Positions 32,570-41,806 of a stretch of 64,000 nucleotides of DNA are shown piece by piece (within the stretch, counting starts at the first letter, position 1; every line of letters begins with the position of its first letter). Under the pieces are notes generated by a model that ran no database searches, was not told where the DNA came from, and worked only from the letters and a program-made list of their open reading frames with translations. The stretch is from Bradyrhizobium sp. CCBAU 051011 (lineage in GTDB: Bacteria; Pseudomonadota; Alphaproteobacteria; Rhizobiales; Xanthobacteraceae): NCBI RefSeq assembly GCF_009930815.1, contig NZ_CP022222.1, forward strand, positions 3,576,501-3,640,500, written 5' to 3'. The translations under genes and the position numbers were made by a program.

Positions 32570-34672
32570 ATGCCGGCCAGTGCCAACGCCATGACATCAG
32601 ACAACGCCGCGGCGGTGCCCGAAAGCGCGCCGCGTCTGTCGGTATCGCTGGTCGGTCGGTTCGGGGTCCGGTTCAACGGCCGTGCGATCGAACTGCGAAC
32701 CCGCAAGGCCGGCGCCGTCCTGAGTTACCTCGCGCTATCGGAGGCGAAGCAGGAGAGCCGCGAGCGGCTGGTCGGCCTGCTCTGGAGCCGTTCGGACGAG
32801 GAAAAGGCGCGTGCTTCGCTGCGTCAGGTCGTGCGCGAACTGAGGTCCACGCTCGAGGAGGCCGGCTATGACGGTTTCGTCGCGGAGCGGCTGTTGATCG
32901 GTCTCGAGACCGGGCGAATCGAAGTCGACATCGAAAGCGTGATTCGACTCGCCGAAACCGGGCGCGTTCACCCGCTGCTGCTCGATACGCCGCAGCTCGA
33001 TGGCCGGCTGCTCGAAGGGATGGACGATCTCGACCCCTCGTTCCGGGTCTGGGTGCTGGCCAAGCGACAGACCATCCATGAACGGCTGATGCGCAATCTC
33101 GACGAAGGCTTGACCTCCGCGAGCGTGCCCCCCGATGCCAAAAAGAGGATCGCGGCTGCGATCGTCAATCTCGATCCGACCCATGAATATGCCTGCCGCT
33201 ATTTGATGCGGGCGCATGCGGAAGAAGGCGATACGGCCGGTGCGTTGCGCATCTACAAGGCGCTGTGGGATCTGCTGGACCGCGACTACGCGATGGAGCC
33301 GTCGTCGGCCACCGAAGAGCTCGTCGCCAATATCAAGCTCGGCATTCTGGAACGCGCGCCGGCCGATCGGGCGGCGTCGGCGGCGAATGACGAATTCGCC
33401 GTCAGAATGATCAGAGGGACCGCCGTTCAGCCGGCAGTTCCGATGTCATCAGCGGTCAATGCATCTGCCAAGACGCGCCTCGTGCTGCGCCCCTTTGCCA
33501 TGCACGGTGTCGATGAGGATCACAGCCATCTGGTGCAGGGGTTCTCCCAGCATCTTGCCGCCTGTCTCGTACGTTTCCGCGAATGGAGCGTGGTCGACCG
33601 TCCGCCGGCCGCGATGGTGCTTCCCGCGCCGGACTCCGCGCCCCAATACTGCATCGAGACCACTGCCTATCAGGCAGGCGCCGAGATCAATATCGTGATG
33701 GTGCTGCGGGACGACACCACGGGAATCTATATCTGGAGCGAAAGCTTCCGCCTCGGCCTCGGCAACTGGTTTGAAACGCAGCAGCGCGTCATCCGCCGGA
33801 TCGCGACTTCGTTGAACGTGCAGTTGTCGACGGAACGGCTGATGCGGCTCGCCGGCGAGCCGGACGTGTCGCTCGATCTGCACGACCGCTGGCTGCGCGG
33901 ACAGAACCTCATGTCGAAATTCGATCCTGAAAGCTGGCGGCGGGCGGTCGCGATCTTCCGCGACGCGATCCGTGACAATCCGGGGTTCTCGCCCTGCTAC
34001 AGCAGCCTCGTGCAGATCAACAACATCGAGCATCTGGTGCATCCCGGGGTCTTTCGCGATCTCGACAAGGCCAAGGCGACCCTCGAACTGGCGAAGACCG
34101 CCGTTCAACTGGACCCGGTCGATTCCAGGGCACATCTGTGCTGCGGCTGGTCCTATGTGATGGCGCTTCGCGAGACGGAGGCTGCGCCGCACATGACGCT
34201 CGCCTGCGAGCTCAATGACAACGATCCGTGGACGTTGCTGTCCAGCGCTCACTATGACGCCCTTTGCGGATCGATCGAGCAGGCTCGGCTCAGGGCCGAT
34301 CAGGCGCTGACGGTCTCACCGGCGCCTTCCTATCTCGAATGGGCATATCATGGCACCATTCGCTTTCTGTGTGGCGACTATGAAGGAGCCCTCGAGGCCT
34401 GCGACCGTGCCAATAGCATCGTGCGGATCTTGCCGGCATGGAGGACCGCCACGTTGTTCTACCTCGGTGAGTTGGAAAGGGCGCGCGAAGAAGGTCAGCG
34501 CTTCGTGAACGGACTACGCTCGTTCTGGGTAGGCACGTCCGTTCCGACCGACGAGGCAGTGGTTCGGTGGGTCATGCAAGCTCACCCGATCAGCGTGAGC
34601 GAGCGACGGGAAACCCTTCGTCGAGGTTTGCTCGGCGCAGGGCTTCCTGTCGGAGATATCGTCCAGCTCTGA
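32570..34672 (+). CDS. BTAD/winged-helix transcriptional activator with TPR-like C-terminus
   Basis: A 700-residue regulator. Residues about 22-100 form a winged-helix DNA-binding domain (LSVSLVGRFGVRFNGRAIELRTRKAGAVLSYLA; ERLVGLLWSRSDEEKARASLRQVVRELRSTL) of the OmpR/SARP style. Residues about 108-255 form the bacterial transcriptional activation domain (DPSFRVWVLAKRQTIHERLMR; YACRYLMRAHAEEGDTAGALRIYKALWDLL). The C-terminal half (300-700) has TolB-like and TPR-like helical repeats as in CadC-type adenylate-cyclase-like regulators. It follows the YcaO gene directly, suggesting it controls that locus or the divergent peroxidase operon. Confidence 0.85.
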   Translation: MPASANAMTSDNAAAVPESAPRLSVSLVGRFGVRFNGRAIELRTRKAGAVLSYLALSEAKQESRERLVGLLWSRSDEEKARASLRQVVRELRSTLEEAGYDGFVAERLLIGLETGRIEVDIESVIRLAETGRVHPLLLDTPQLDGRLLEGMDDLDPSFRVWVLAKRQTIHERLMRNLDEGLTSASVPPDAKKRIAAAIVNLDPTHEYACRYLMRAHAEEGDTAGALRIYKALWDLLDRDYAMEPSSATEELVANIKLGILERAPADRAASAANDEFAVRMIRGTAVQPAVPMSSAVNASAKTRLVLRPFAMHGVDEDHSHLVQGFSQHLAACLVRFREWSVVDRPPAAMVLPAPDSAPQYCIETTAYQAGAEINIVMVLRDDTTGIYIWSESFRLGLGNWFETQQRVIRRIATSLNVQLSTERLMRLAGEPDVSLDLHDRWLRGQNLMSKFDPESWRRAVAIFRDAIRDNPGFSPCYSSLVQINNIEHLVHPGVFRDLDKAKATLELAKTAVQLDPVDSRAHLCCGWSYVMALRETEAAPHMTLACELNDNDPWTLLSSAHYDALCGSIEQARLRADQALTVSPAPSYLEWAYHGTIRFLCGDYEGALEACDRANSIVRILPAWRTATLFYLGELERAREEGQRFVNGLRSFWVGTSVPTDEAVVRWVMQAHPISVSERRETLRRGLLGAGLPVGDIVQL

Positions 34673-34674
34673 CT

Positions 34675-34775
34675 AGAGCGTGATGACTTTTCTTCGAATC
34701 GTCATCTCGCTCTTTTGTTTGGTCCAAGCATGATCTTTTCGGAAAGCCGGTATCCACTTTTCCGGATCATGCTCT
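34675..34775. repeat. Intergenic dyad repeat, copy 2
   Basis: About 101 bases, AGAGCGTGATGACTTTTCTT ... TCCGGATCATGCTCT, highly similar to 22271-22372 with changes mainly in the central linker. The two dyads are conserved. It lies between the BTAD gene and the convergent 136-residue protein gene, touching the stop codon of the latter. Confidence 0.85.
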
Positions 34776-35184
34776 AGGCGCAGAAGCTGATCGTGTAGTC
34801 GCCGATACGCTCGGCGTGCACCTTGAATTTCTCAGCTTCCGGAATTACCGGATCCATCCCGTTGAACAGCCGCTTGTAGAACGGCGGAAGCGGATAGGTT
34901 GCGCCCGGCTTGCTGAGCTTCTCTTCGGAGTCCGCGATCGCCACCGCAGGCGGCAGGCGCACGACGATCGTGTCCAGATGCTGCTCGACGAACTGTACCT
35001 TCGTGTAGCGGTCCGGAACCGTCATGAACACCTGCGCCTTGGCGAGTTGCTCCTTGAATTCGTCGATGCTGGTCGGGATCGGATATTCGTTGTCGTCGTC
35101 GAGGTAGTTCTTGCCCGTCGACCAGGTCTTCACCAGATTGCCCCAGCGCTCATGATTGGTGACTTGCATTCTCTCGAGTGCCAT
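34774..35184 (-). CDS. Hypothetical 136-residue protein with a nitrile-hydratase-leader-like segment
   Basis: I do not recognise the family. The start (MALERMQVTNHER) has GGAGGAG about 8 bases upstream. Residues 62-79, KVQFVEQHLDTIVVRLPP, resemble from memory the conserved end of nitrile-hydratase-like leader peptides (valine-rich strand, ExxxDT, then LPP). Residues 98-104 (PLPPFYK) recall the LPPxWYK of nitrile hydratase alpha subunits. The C-terminus ISFCA carries the only Cys. It lies 42 bases after the haem peroxidase gene in the same orientation. A role as peptide substrate or small partner is speculative. Confidence 0.6.
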   Translation of the reverse strand: MALERMQVTNHERWGNLVKTWSTGKNYLDDDNEYPIPTSIDEFKEQLAKAQVFMTVPDRYTKVQFVEQHLDTIVVRLPPAVAIADSEEKLSKPGATYPLPPFYKRLFNGMDPVIPEAEKFKVHAERIGDYTISFCA

Positions 35185-35226
35185 CGTTCTTACTCCTCCG
35201 GGTTGAGTGAAGCGGAGAATCCCGCT

Positions 35227-36966
35227 TCACAAAAATGCGGGCACGGCTTGCCGCAGATCGGCAATTTCGGTGGTGAATTCCACCAGCCGAGCCATGTTTG
35301 AGATGTCTGGAATGTCCTGAAGTACGTTCGCCAGGTAAAATTCGCGGGAAATCAGATCCAGTTGGTCGGCGAGCGGGCCGCCGGCCGGCTGCGGGTCGCT
35401 CGCGAGCGCCCCGAATATCACCTCCGATACGATGATCGAACCGAGCAGCCCGAGCCGCAAGCCCTCCGTCTGCTGCATCGCCTCGAACAGGACGAAGAAT
35501 GGCAGCGGCGGATCGTTCGAAAGCGTTTCGACGTCCTCGTCTGTCAGCGCGCCGTAGGTCTGTGACGAGACGAGCCATTCGCGAAGCTGATCGACGCGGT
35601 AGGCGCGGTCGGCAAGCAGGCGAGACATGGCGATCAAATGCGGTCGCCTGTCGCCGATCTCGGCAATCAATGCGTCTACCGACCACATGCCGGCGACGCC
35701 GGCGCCGAGCAGGTCGCGATAGAGCAGGCCGACCCGTGCCGTTTCGTCGAACGGCGGAAAGATCTGGTCATTGCCCAGCCCATCGCTGAGATGAGGCCCG
35801 ATGCGGCGGCTGAAGTTCGGCGTCGACCCGTTGATCTCGAAGAAGCGCGACCATTGCACCATCCAGGTCTCGTCGAGAGGCATGTTGCCCGGATCGTTCG
35901 CGGAGGTCTTTTCGAGGGTGTTGTTGAGATCGTGGAGCGACAGGTCGTTGATCTGGTATTCCGGTCGCACCATGGCATGACCGAAGCGAAACGCGCCGTG
36001 CGAAAACTCGAACGGAATTTCCCAATCTGCGGGCGCGAGGCGGCCGGCCGAAGCGAGCCGGTCCATGAAGTGGGGGGAAGGCCCGCAGTAGCTTGCGTAG
36101 ATCGCCGGATGAATCACCCGCTGCATCAGGTCGTTGCGGATGATGTTGTGATAGATGGCCGTCAATGCGCTGCGGGCGCACAGGAAGCGCTTGTAGGCTG
36201 CGCCGAACCGGCCGTTCGGCCCGGCAGTATCTTCGCGGCCGCGAATGATGTCGACGAGCCCGTTGTGCAACAGTGCGAGCAGCGCAGTGAGCTGCGACAT
36301 GACGGCATGATCGTCGTTGCGCGGATCGGCGACAAGCGCCTCGGTGAGCGCAACGCGAACGCCCGCAATGCTGCGGTCGATCCCCGTCACGTTCTCGGCC
36401 GGTGTCCGCGCGATGTCGCGGAACGGGCAACCGCTCGCGGGCTCGTTCTCCTTCCAGCGCATTCGCCCGAGACGCAGCTTGGTGCGGCGGTCGTCGTTCG
36501 GCGCGTCGAGCGCATAGATGTGCGGCGATCCGACAGGGCCGCTGCCGTATAGCGTCTCCAGCCGAAGCGGCGTGCGGCGGGCATTGGTTGTCCCGCGGCC
36601 GAGTCCTCCCGCGACTGAAAGCGGAATCGCCGAGTGAACCAGATCATGCGCGATGAACTGCAGCAGATAGGTGTAGCCGGAGGGAATGAAGGGATTCTCC
36701 CAGCGCTCCGCCGATCGAGCGTGATGTGGCGGCCATTTAATTGCGGCATCCATTCGCCGCGACAGGCGATGCATCAGTCCACGAAGCTTTGCATGGTGTG
36801 CAGGCGAACAGAGCGGATCGACACCGAATGCGCGGAAGCGTTGTGAAGGCGCCGGTGTGCCGAGGAAGTGACGAAAGCCGGGAGTATTCGGCGCTGGATT
36901 AGAGGCGCACGTATTGAGCTCTGAAGTTCGGAGAGAGGATGCGTCAGCGACCTTCTGCACAACCAT
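35227..36966 (-). CDS. Animal-type haem peroxidase family protein
   Basis: A 579-residue member of the animal haem peroxidase (myeloperoxidase/cyclooxygenase) superfamily. The distal region is recognised at YLLQFIAHDLVHS (His with following Asp for haem attachment) and the catalytic helix at SQLTALLALLHNGLVDII. The proximal region is ALTAIYHNIIRNDLMQRVIH. I favour ATG at 36966 (MVVQKVADASS) over a TTG eight codons earlier. There is no signal peptide that I can see, so it may be cytoplasmic or exported otherwise. It forms a two-gene leftward operon with the 136-residue protein. Substrate unknown. Confidence 0.85.
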   Translation of the reverse strand: MVVQKVADASSLRTSELNTCASNPAPNTPGFRHFLGTPAPSQRFRAFGVDPLCSPAHHAKLRGLMHRLSRRMDAAIKWPPHHARSAERWENPFIPSGYTYLLQFIAHDLVHSAIPLSVAGGLGRGTTNARRTPLRLETLYGSGPVGSPHIYALDAPNDDRRTKLRLGRMRWKENEPASGCPFRDIARTPAENVTGIDRSIAGVRVALTEALVADPRNDDHAVMSQLTALLALLHNGLVDIIRGREDTAGPNGRFGAAYKRFLCARSALTAIYHNIIRNDLMQRVIHPAIYASYCGPSPHFMDRLASAGRLAPADWEIPFEFSHGAFRFGHAMVRPEYQINDLSLHDLNNTLEKTSANDPGNMPLDETWMVQWSRFFEINGSTPNFSRRIGPHLSDGLGNDQIFPPFDETARVGLLYRDLLGAGVAGMWSVDALIAEIGDRRPHLIAMSRLLADRAYRVDQLREWLVSSQTYGALTDEDVETLSNDPPLPFFVLFEAMQQTEGLRLGLLGSIIVSEVIFGALASDPQPAGGPLADQLDLISREFYLANVLQDIPDISNMARLVEFTTEIADLRQAVPAFL

Positions 36967-37509
36967 CAAACCTGTCTCGCGCTTGGTCAAGGCGACGAGA
37001 TTGCGAAGAAAGTCGTGAAATTATCGTGAGTTAAATCGTTAGAACCTGTGAACAAGTGTGGACATCTTTTGGCCAGCGTGTTGTGGCCTGATGCCGCGTA
37101 ACGGAGCGCCTGCCAGCAGTTTCCCGGCGGGTGATGCGGCGTATGATCCGGCATCTCGCGGCGCCGGCGCGCATAGGCGTATGCGCGAAGCCGGACGGCA
37201 TCCTTGACGCGATATCTCGGCGCAATGCTCGCGGTGATTATTGTTGTTTGCGTGCCGCGCGAGTTTTTTCGTTCGAGCGCGCCGGGCAAGCTGCCGACAA
37301 CTATTCAATCGAGCTGAGACCTGACGTCGAGAGTCTTGTGCTTCCCGGCGTCGAGGTAATCGACATCGAGGTGCGCTGCCGGCGATCGATGCCTGGCTGC
37401 GGGAGCGCAAATGACGGAGACACGCTCGGCGTTTTCGGAAGCGTTGCCTTGCCCGGCCGTTCCGGATAGCCATGGCGGAGAAAGTTTCCGCGCGAGGCAC
37501 TCTCTCACC
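36967..37509. other. Divergent intergenic region of about 540 bases
   Basis: I see no convincing gene; the open frames here are short and lack family features. Near the peroxidase gene it has a direct-repeat-like GTCGTGAAATTATCGTGAG (37012-37030) that could belong to the peroxidase promoter. The aldolase frame is open back to 37411, so the right end may be coding if an upstream start is used. Confidence 0.5.
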
Positions 37510-38385
37510 ATGGCTGATTTCCACGGCGTCTTTCCCTATCTGGTCTCACCGGTCGATGTATCAGGCGAAATTCGCACCGATGTGCTGGGTCAGCTCTGCG
37601 ATGATCTCATCAAGGCAGGCGTGCATGGGCTGACGCCGCTCGGGTCGACCGGCGAGTTCGCCTATCTCAACCAGGCGCAGCGCGCGAGCGTGGTGCAGGC
37701 AACGATCGAGGCGGCGAGGGGCCGCGTGCCTGTCGTCGCCGGTGTCGCCTCGACGTCGACGGCGGATGCGGTGGCGCAGGCGAGGGCGCATCAGAAGCTC
37801 GGCGCCGACGGCATCCTCGCGATCATGGAGGCGTATTTTCCGATCGCCGACGCGCAGGTCGAATCCTATTTCCGCGCCATTGCCGACGCCGTCGACATTC
37901 CCGTCGTGATCTACACCAATCCGCAATTCCAGCGGTCCGATCTCACGCTCGATGTCATCGAACGGCTCGCGACCCATCCGCGCATCGGCTACATCAAGGA
38001 TGCCTCGACCAATACCGGCCGCTTGCTGTCGATCATCAATCGCTGCGGCGACAGCATCAAAGTCTTCTCCGCGTCCGCCCATATTCCGGCGGCGGTGATG
38101 CTGATCGGCGGGCTCGGCTGGATGGCCGGCCCTGCCTGCATCATTCCGCGGCAGAGCGTCGAACTCTACAATCTCTGCAAGGCGGCGCGCTGGGATGAAG
38201 CGATGGCGCTGCAAAGCAGGCTCTGGCGTATCAATGAGGTCTTTGCGCGCTTCAATCTCGCCGCCTGCATCAAGGCCGGACTCGGGATTCAGGGCTATCC
38301 GGTCGGAGACCCGGTCCCGCCGCAGGCGGCGTTGACGGTAGACCAGCGCAAGGTGGTCGAGGCGGCCCTGCGCGATCTCGGATAA
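37510..38385 (+). CDS. Dihydrodipicolinate synthase/N-acetylneuraminate lyase family aldolase
   Basis: A class I aldolase of 291 residues. I choose ATG at 37510 ([14 protein letters not shown]); an upstream ATG at 37411 would add 33 residues unlike the family. Family features are [38 protein letters not shown] with the catalytic Tyr, and YIKDAST with the Schiff-base Lys. It lacks the exact pattern of lysine-pathway DapA and is more like the catabolic subgroup. It is not in an obvious operon and converges tightly with ftsH. Confidence 0.88.
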   Translation: MADFHGVFPYLVSPVDVSGEIRTDVLGQLCDDLIKAGVHGLTPLGSTGEFAYLNQAQRASVVQATIEAARGRVPVVAGVASTSTADAVAQARAHQKLGADGILAIMEAYFPIADAQVESYFRAIADAVDIPVVIYTNPQFQRSDLTLDVIERLATHPRIGYIKDASTNTGRLLSIINRCGDSIKVFSASAHIPAAVMLIGGLGWMAGPACIIPRQSVELYNLCKAARWDEAMALQSRLWRINEVFARFNLAACIKAGLGIQGYPVGDPVPPQAALTVDQRKVVEAALRDLG

Positions 38386-38425
38386 GGCTAGATCGCCCGC
38401 AGCGCCTCCTTTGGCGTTTCGCGTA

Positions 38426-40246
38426 TCAGCGCTTCGAGGTCACTCTGCTCCAGGGTTTCCTTCTCCAGCAATTTTTCGCTGCGCGGTCCAGGATTGCGCG
38501 GCGCGCCTTCAGGATGCCTTGCGCGCGTTCGAACACCCGATCGACGATCGCGCGAACCTCCTCGTCGACTGCTGCAGCGGTTTCGTCCGCATAATCGCGC
38601 TCGCGCGTCGGGAAGGGCCGGTCGGCGCCGGCCAGGAAATTGCCGGGATCGCGCTCGTAGGCGACGCTGCCGAGCTTTTCGGACATGCCGTAGCGCGTCA
38701 CCATGCTGCGGGCGATGTCCGTGACGCGGCGAAGGTCGTCGGCGGCACCGGTGGACAGATGGTTGAACACGATCAACTCGGCCGCGCGGCCGCCAAGCAG
38801 CACCGCCATCTTGTTCTCCAACTCCTCCTTGGTCATCAGGAAGCGGTCCTCGATCGGGCGCTGAATGGTGTAGCCGAGCGCGCCGACGCCACGCGGAATG
38901 ATCGACACCTTGTGCACGGGGTCGACGCCAGGCAGCGAGAGTGCGATCAGCGCGTGGCCCATTTCGTGAAAGGCGACGATCTCGCGCTCCTTCGGATTAA
39001 GCAGCCGGTTCCGCTTTTCCAGCCCCGCAACCATGCGCTCGACTGCGTTGTTGAAGTCGGTCATTCCGACCGCAGAGGCGCCTCGGCGTGTAGCCAGCAA
39101 GGCGGCTTCATTGACCAGGTTGGCGAGGTCGGCTCCCGTGAATCCCGGAGTCAGCGCCGCAACCGCCTCGGCATCGACGCTCGCATCAAGCTGCACCTTT
39201 TTCATATGCACCTTGAGAATTTCAACGCGGCCCTTCTTGTCGGGCCGGTCGACCAGCACCTGCCTATCGAAGCGGCCCGCTCGCAAGAGCGCTGGATCGA
39301 GGATTTCCGGTCGATTGGTGGCAGCCAGGATGACGAGCCCGGAACGCGAGTCGAAACCGTCGAGTTCGACCAGGAGCTGATTGAGCGTCTGCTCCTTCTC
39401 GTCATGCCCACCTGCAAAAGGGCCGATGCCCCGGGCGCGGCCGAGCGCGTCAAGCTCGTCGATGAAGATGATCGCCGGAGCCTTCTGGTGCGCCTGCTGA
39501 AACAAATCACGCACCCGCGCCGCGCCGACGCCGACGAACATCTCGACGAATTCCGAACCTGAAATCGAGAAGAACGGCACCTTGGCCTCGCCGGCCACGG
39601 CCTTGGCCAACAGCGTCTTGCCGGTGCCGGGCGGTCCGACCAGCAGAACTCCCTTGGGCATGCGTCCTCCGAGCCGTCCGTAGTCGGTCGGATTCTTCAG
39701 GAAGTCGACGACCTCGCGCAGCTCGTCCTTGGCTTCGTCGACGCCGGCGACGTCGGCAAAGTTCACGCCGGTATCGGCCTCGACATAGATCTTGGCCTTG
39801 CTCTTGCCGATCGCCATCAGCCCGCCGCCCAAACCTCCGCCTTCCATGGTTCGTTTGCCGATGTACCACCACAGGCCGAAGAACAGCAGCACCGGCATGA
39901 TCCATGACAAGAGGTCGCGCAGGAAGGTACTCTCGATCTGGCCCGTGAAGCGGACGTTGTATTTCTCAAGCTCCTGCGCGGTCTCCTGATCGACCCGAGT
40001 GGTGAGGAACTGTTTCTGCCCGCCGGACAACGGCTCCTTCAACGTGCCTTGCAGTGTGCGGTCGGAAATGCCGACGGTGGCGACCTTCCCCTGCTTCAAC
40101 AATTGCTGATATTCGCTGTAGGGGATGACGGCAATTTGGCTTGCCGCGGAGAAGAAATACTGGATCAGGAAGATTGCCAAGATGGCGGCGATCGCATACC
40201 CGACGTTGAAACGCGTCTTGTTGTTCATCATCGGATTGTTGTTCAT
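38426..40246 (-). pseudogene. ftsH: FtsH-type ATP-dependent zinc metalloprotease with a C-terminal frameshift
   Basis: A 606-residue membrane AAA protease. The start is probably the ATG at 40246 (MNNNPMMNNKTRFN); 46 more codons are open upstream. Two membrane segments flank a periplasmic part. Walker A GPPGTGKT, Walker [12 protein letters not shown] and HEMGH are intact. The last 17 residues are out of frame: at the five-T run 38472-38476 a sixth T on the plus strand would restore LLEKETLEQSDLEALIRETP and a stop at 38388. The shift is either a real mutation, a sequencing error, or programmed slippage on the A run. The catalytic domains are complete, so the protein may still function. It diverges from an HtrA-like protease. 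Confidence 0.85.
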
Positions 40247-40557
40247 GATCCGCGCCTTCACACGAAGCCGCCTCGGGACACTCGCCTGACGAAGAGATCC
40301 GCCGGCGACACCGGATTGCGGCTCTCTGACAATGGGAACAGGAAGATTTGGTTTCAATGGTGGCGGAAGCGGCTTGCGGGGCACATCGCCCTACCTAAAT
40401 CATTGCTGGAAAGCCAACTTCGGCGCGCCAGCAAGTCTCTGAAAGATCAGAAACTTTCGGCTGCTCTGGGTGTTTGGTTATCAGGACATTTCGGCTGAAC
40501 AGCCCGTGCCTTCCGTTTGCCCTTCGCACGCGAGCGGCATTGCCAGGTGAGTGATCA
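40247..40557. other. Divergent promoter region between ftsH-like and htrA-like genes
   Basis: About 310 bases; some of it is open in frame with ftsH. I could not identify a sigma-32-type promoter with confidence. An inverted repeat GAAAG-N8-CTTTC lies at 40441-40458. No separate gene is supported. Confidence 0.45.
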
Positions 40558-41658
40558 ATGAACCGTCGCTTTGCGCTTTCTTTAGCCGTCATCGCAGCCG
40601 TACTGGTGGCGCTGACCCTCTCCAATATTCGCTACAGCCCATGGACCAATACCACCGCCCGAACCGTCGACCAGCGCGGTCCGCTGTCCGATGCCGAGCG
40701 CGCAAACATCGAGCTTTTCGAGCGAGTCTCGCCGTCAGTCGTTCAGGTCGCGGCGCGATCCGGCGTGGCCAATCCCTTCGAAGAAGAGGAAGGCCCGGCG
40801 GCCTCAGGTCCGGCAGCCTCCGGCACCGGGTTTGTCTGGGACAGTAGCGGCCATGTGGTCACCAACAATCACGTCGTGCAAAATAGCCGCGAGGTAGCCG
40901 TTCGCTTCGCCTCGGGCGAGGTGGCGCAAGCTTCAATCGTCGGCGTAGCACCGAACTACGATCTGGCCGTGCTGCGGATCAGGAATCCGCGCCAGTTACC
41001 GCCGCCGGTGGCGCTCGGCAGTTCTAACGACCTCAAGGTAGGTCAAATTGCATTTGCGATAGGTAATCCCTTCGGCCTCGATCAATCGCTGACCAGCGGC
41101 ATCATCAGCGCGCTCAAGCGCCGACTGCCGACCAGCAGCGGCCGCGAGATCACCAACGTGATCCAGACCGACACCGCGATCAATCCGGGCAATTCGGGCG
41201 GGCCGCTACTGGATTCGGCGGGGCGGCTGATCGGTGTCAACACGGCGATCATCTCGCCGTCGGGATCGAGCGCCGGCATCGGGTTTGCGGTGCCCGTCGA
41301 TATCGTCAATCGCGTGGTCCCCGAGCTCATCAAGAACGGCCGCGTGCCGACGCCCGGGATCGGGATTATCGCCGCCAGCGAGGCCGTCTCGACCAGGTTA
41401 GGCGTCGAAGGGGTAATCATCGTGCGTACCGCGCCCGGGAGCCCGGCCGAACGCGCCGGCATTCGCGGCGTCGATTTCAACTCGGGTGCACTGGGCGACG
41501 TCATTGTCCAGGTTGACGGCAAGCCGGTGCACCGGCTTTCCGACCTGACCGATCAGATCGAGCAAGTCGGCGCCGGCAAGAGCATTCGCATCAGCCTGAA
41601 GCGCGGCTCGCAGACTCGCGACATTACCATCGACATCGTCGACATCGGCCGCAGCTGA
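40558..41658 (+). CDS. HtrA/DegP-like serine protease with PDZ domain
   Basis: A 366-residue envelope serine protease. An N-terminal hydrophobic segment (ALSLAVIAAVLVALTL) is a signal anchor or signal peptide. The catalytic triad is clear: His near residue 105 (VVTNNHVV), Asp near 135 (NYDLAVL) and Ser near 213 (GNSGGPLL). One PDZ domain follows (GIGIIAASEAVSTRLGVEGVIIV ... GDVIVQVDGKPVHRLSDL). One PDZ makes it more like DegS/HhoB types. It is divergent from the FtsH-like gene, a sensible pairing for membrane protein quality control. Confidence 0.92.
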   Translation: MNRRFALSLAVIAAVLVALTLSNIRYSPWTNTTARTVDQRGPLSDAERANIELFERVSPSVVQVAARSGVANPFEEEEGPAASGPAASGTGFVWDSSGHVVTNNHVVQNSREVAVRFASGEVAQASIVGVAPNYDLAVLRIRNPRQLPPPVALGSSNDLKVGQIAFAIGNPFGLDQSLTSGIISALKRRLPTSSGREITNVIQTDTAINPGNSGGPLLDSAGRLIGVNTAIISPSGSSAGIGFAVPVDIVNRVVPELIKNGRVPTPGIGIIAASEAVSTRLGVEGVIIVRTAPGSPAERAGIRGVDFNSGALGDVIVQVDGKPVHRLSDLTDQIEQVGAGKSIRISLKRGSQTRDITIDIVDIGRS

Positions 41659-41806
41659 TACTTCTTTTTTGACGACAGAATCTACAAGCCCGCGACACGC
41701 GTGCCGCGGGCTTGGCGCATTTATTGCAGCGGATTGAATGAGTTGTCTCGGGCCGAAAAACCGCTAAAACCGCGCCCGATCCGACAGAAGCTTTAAGGAC
41801 AAACTG

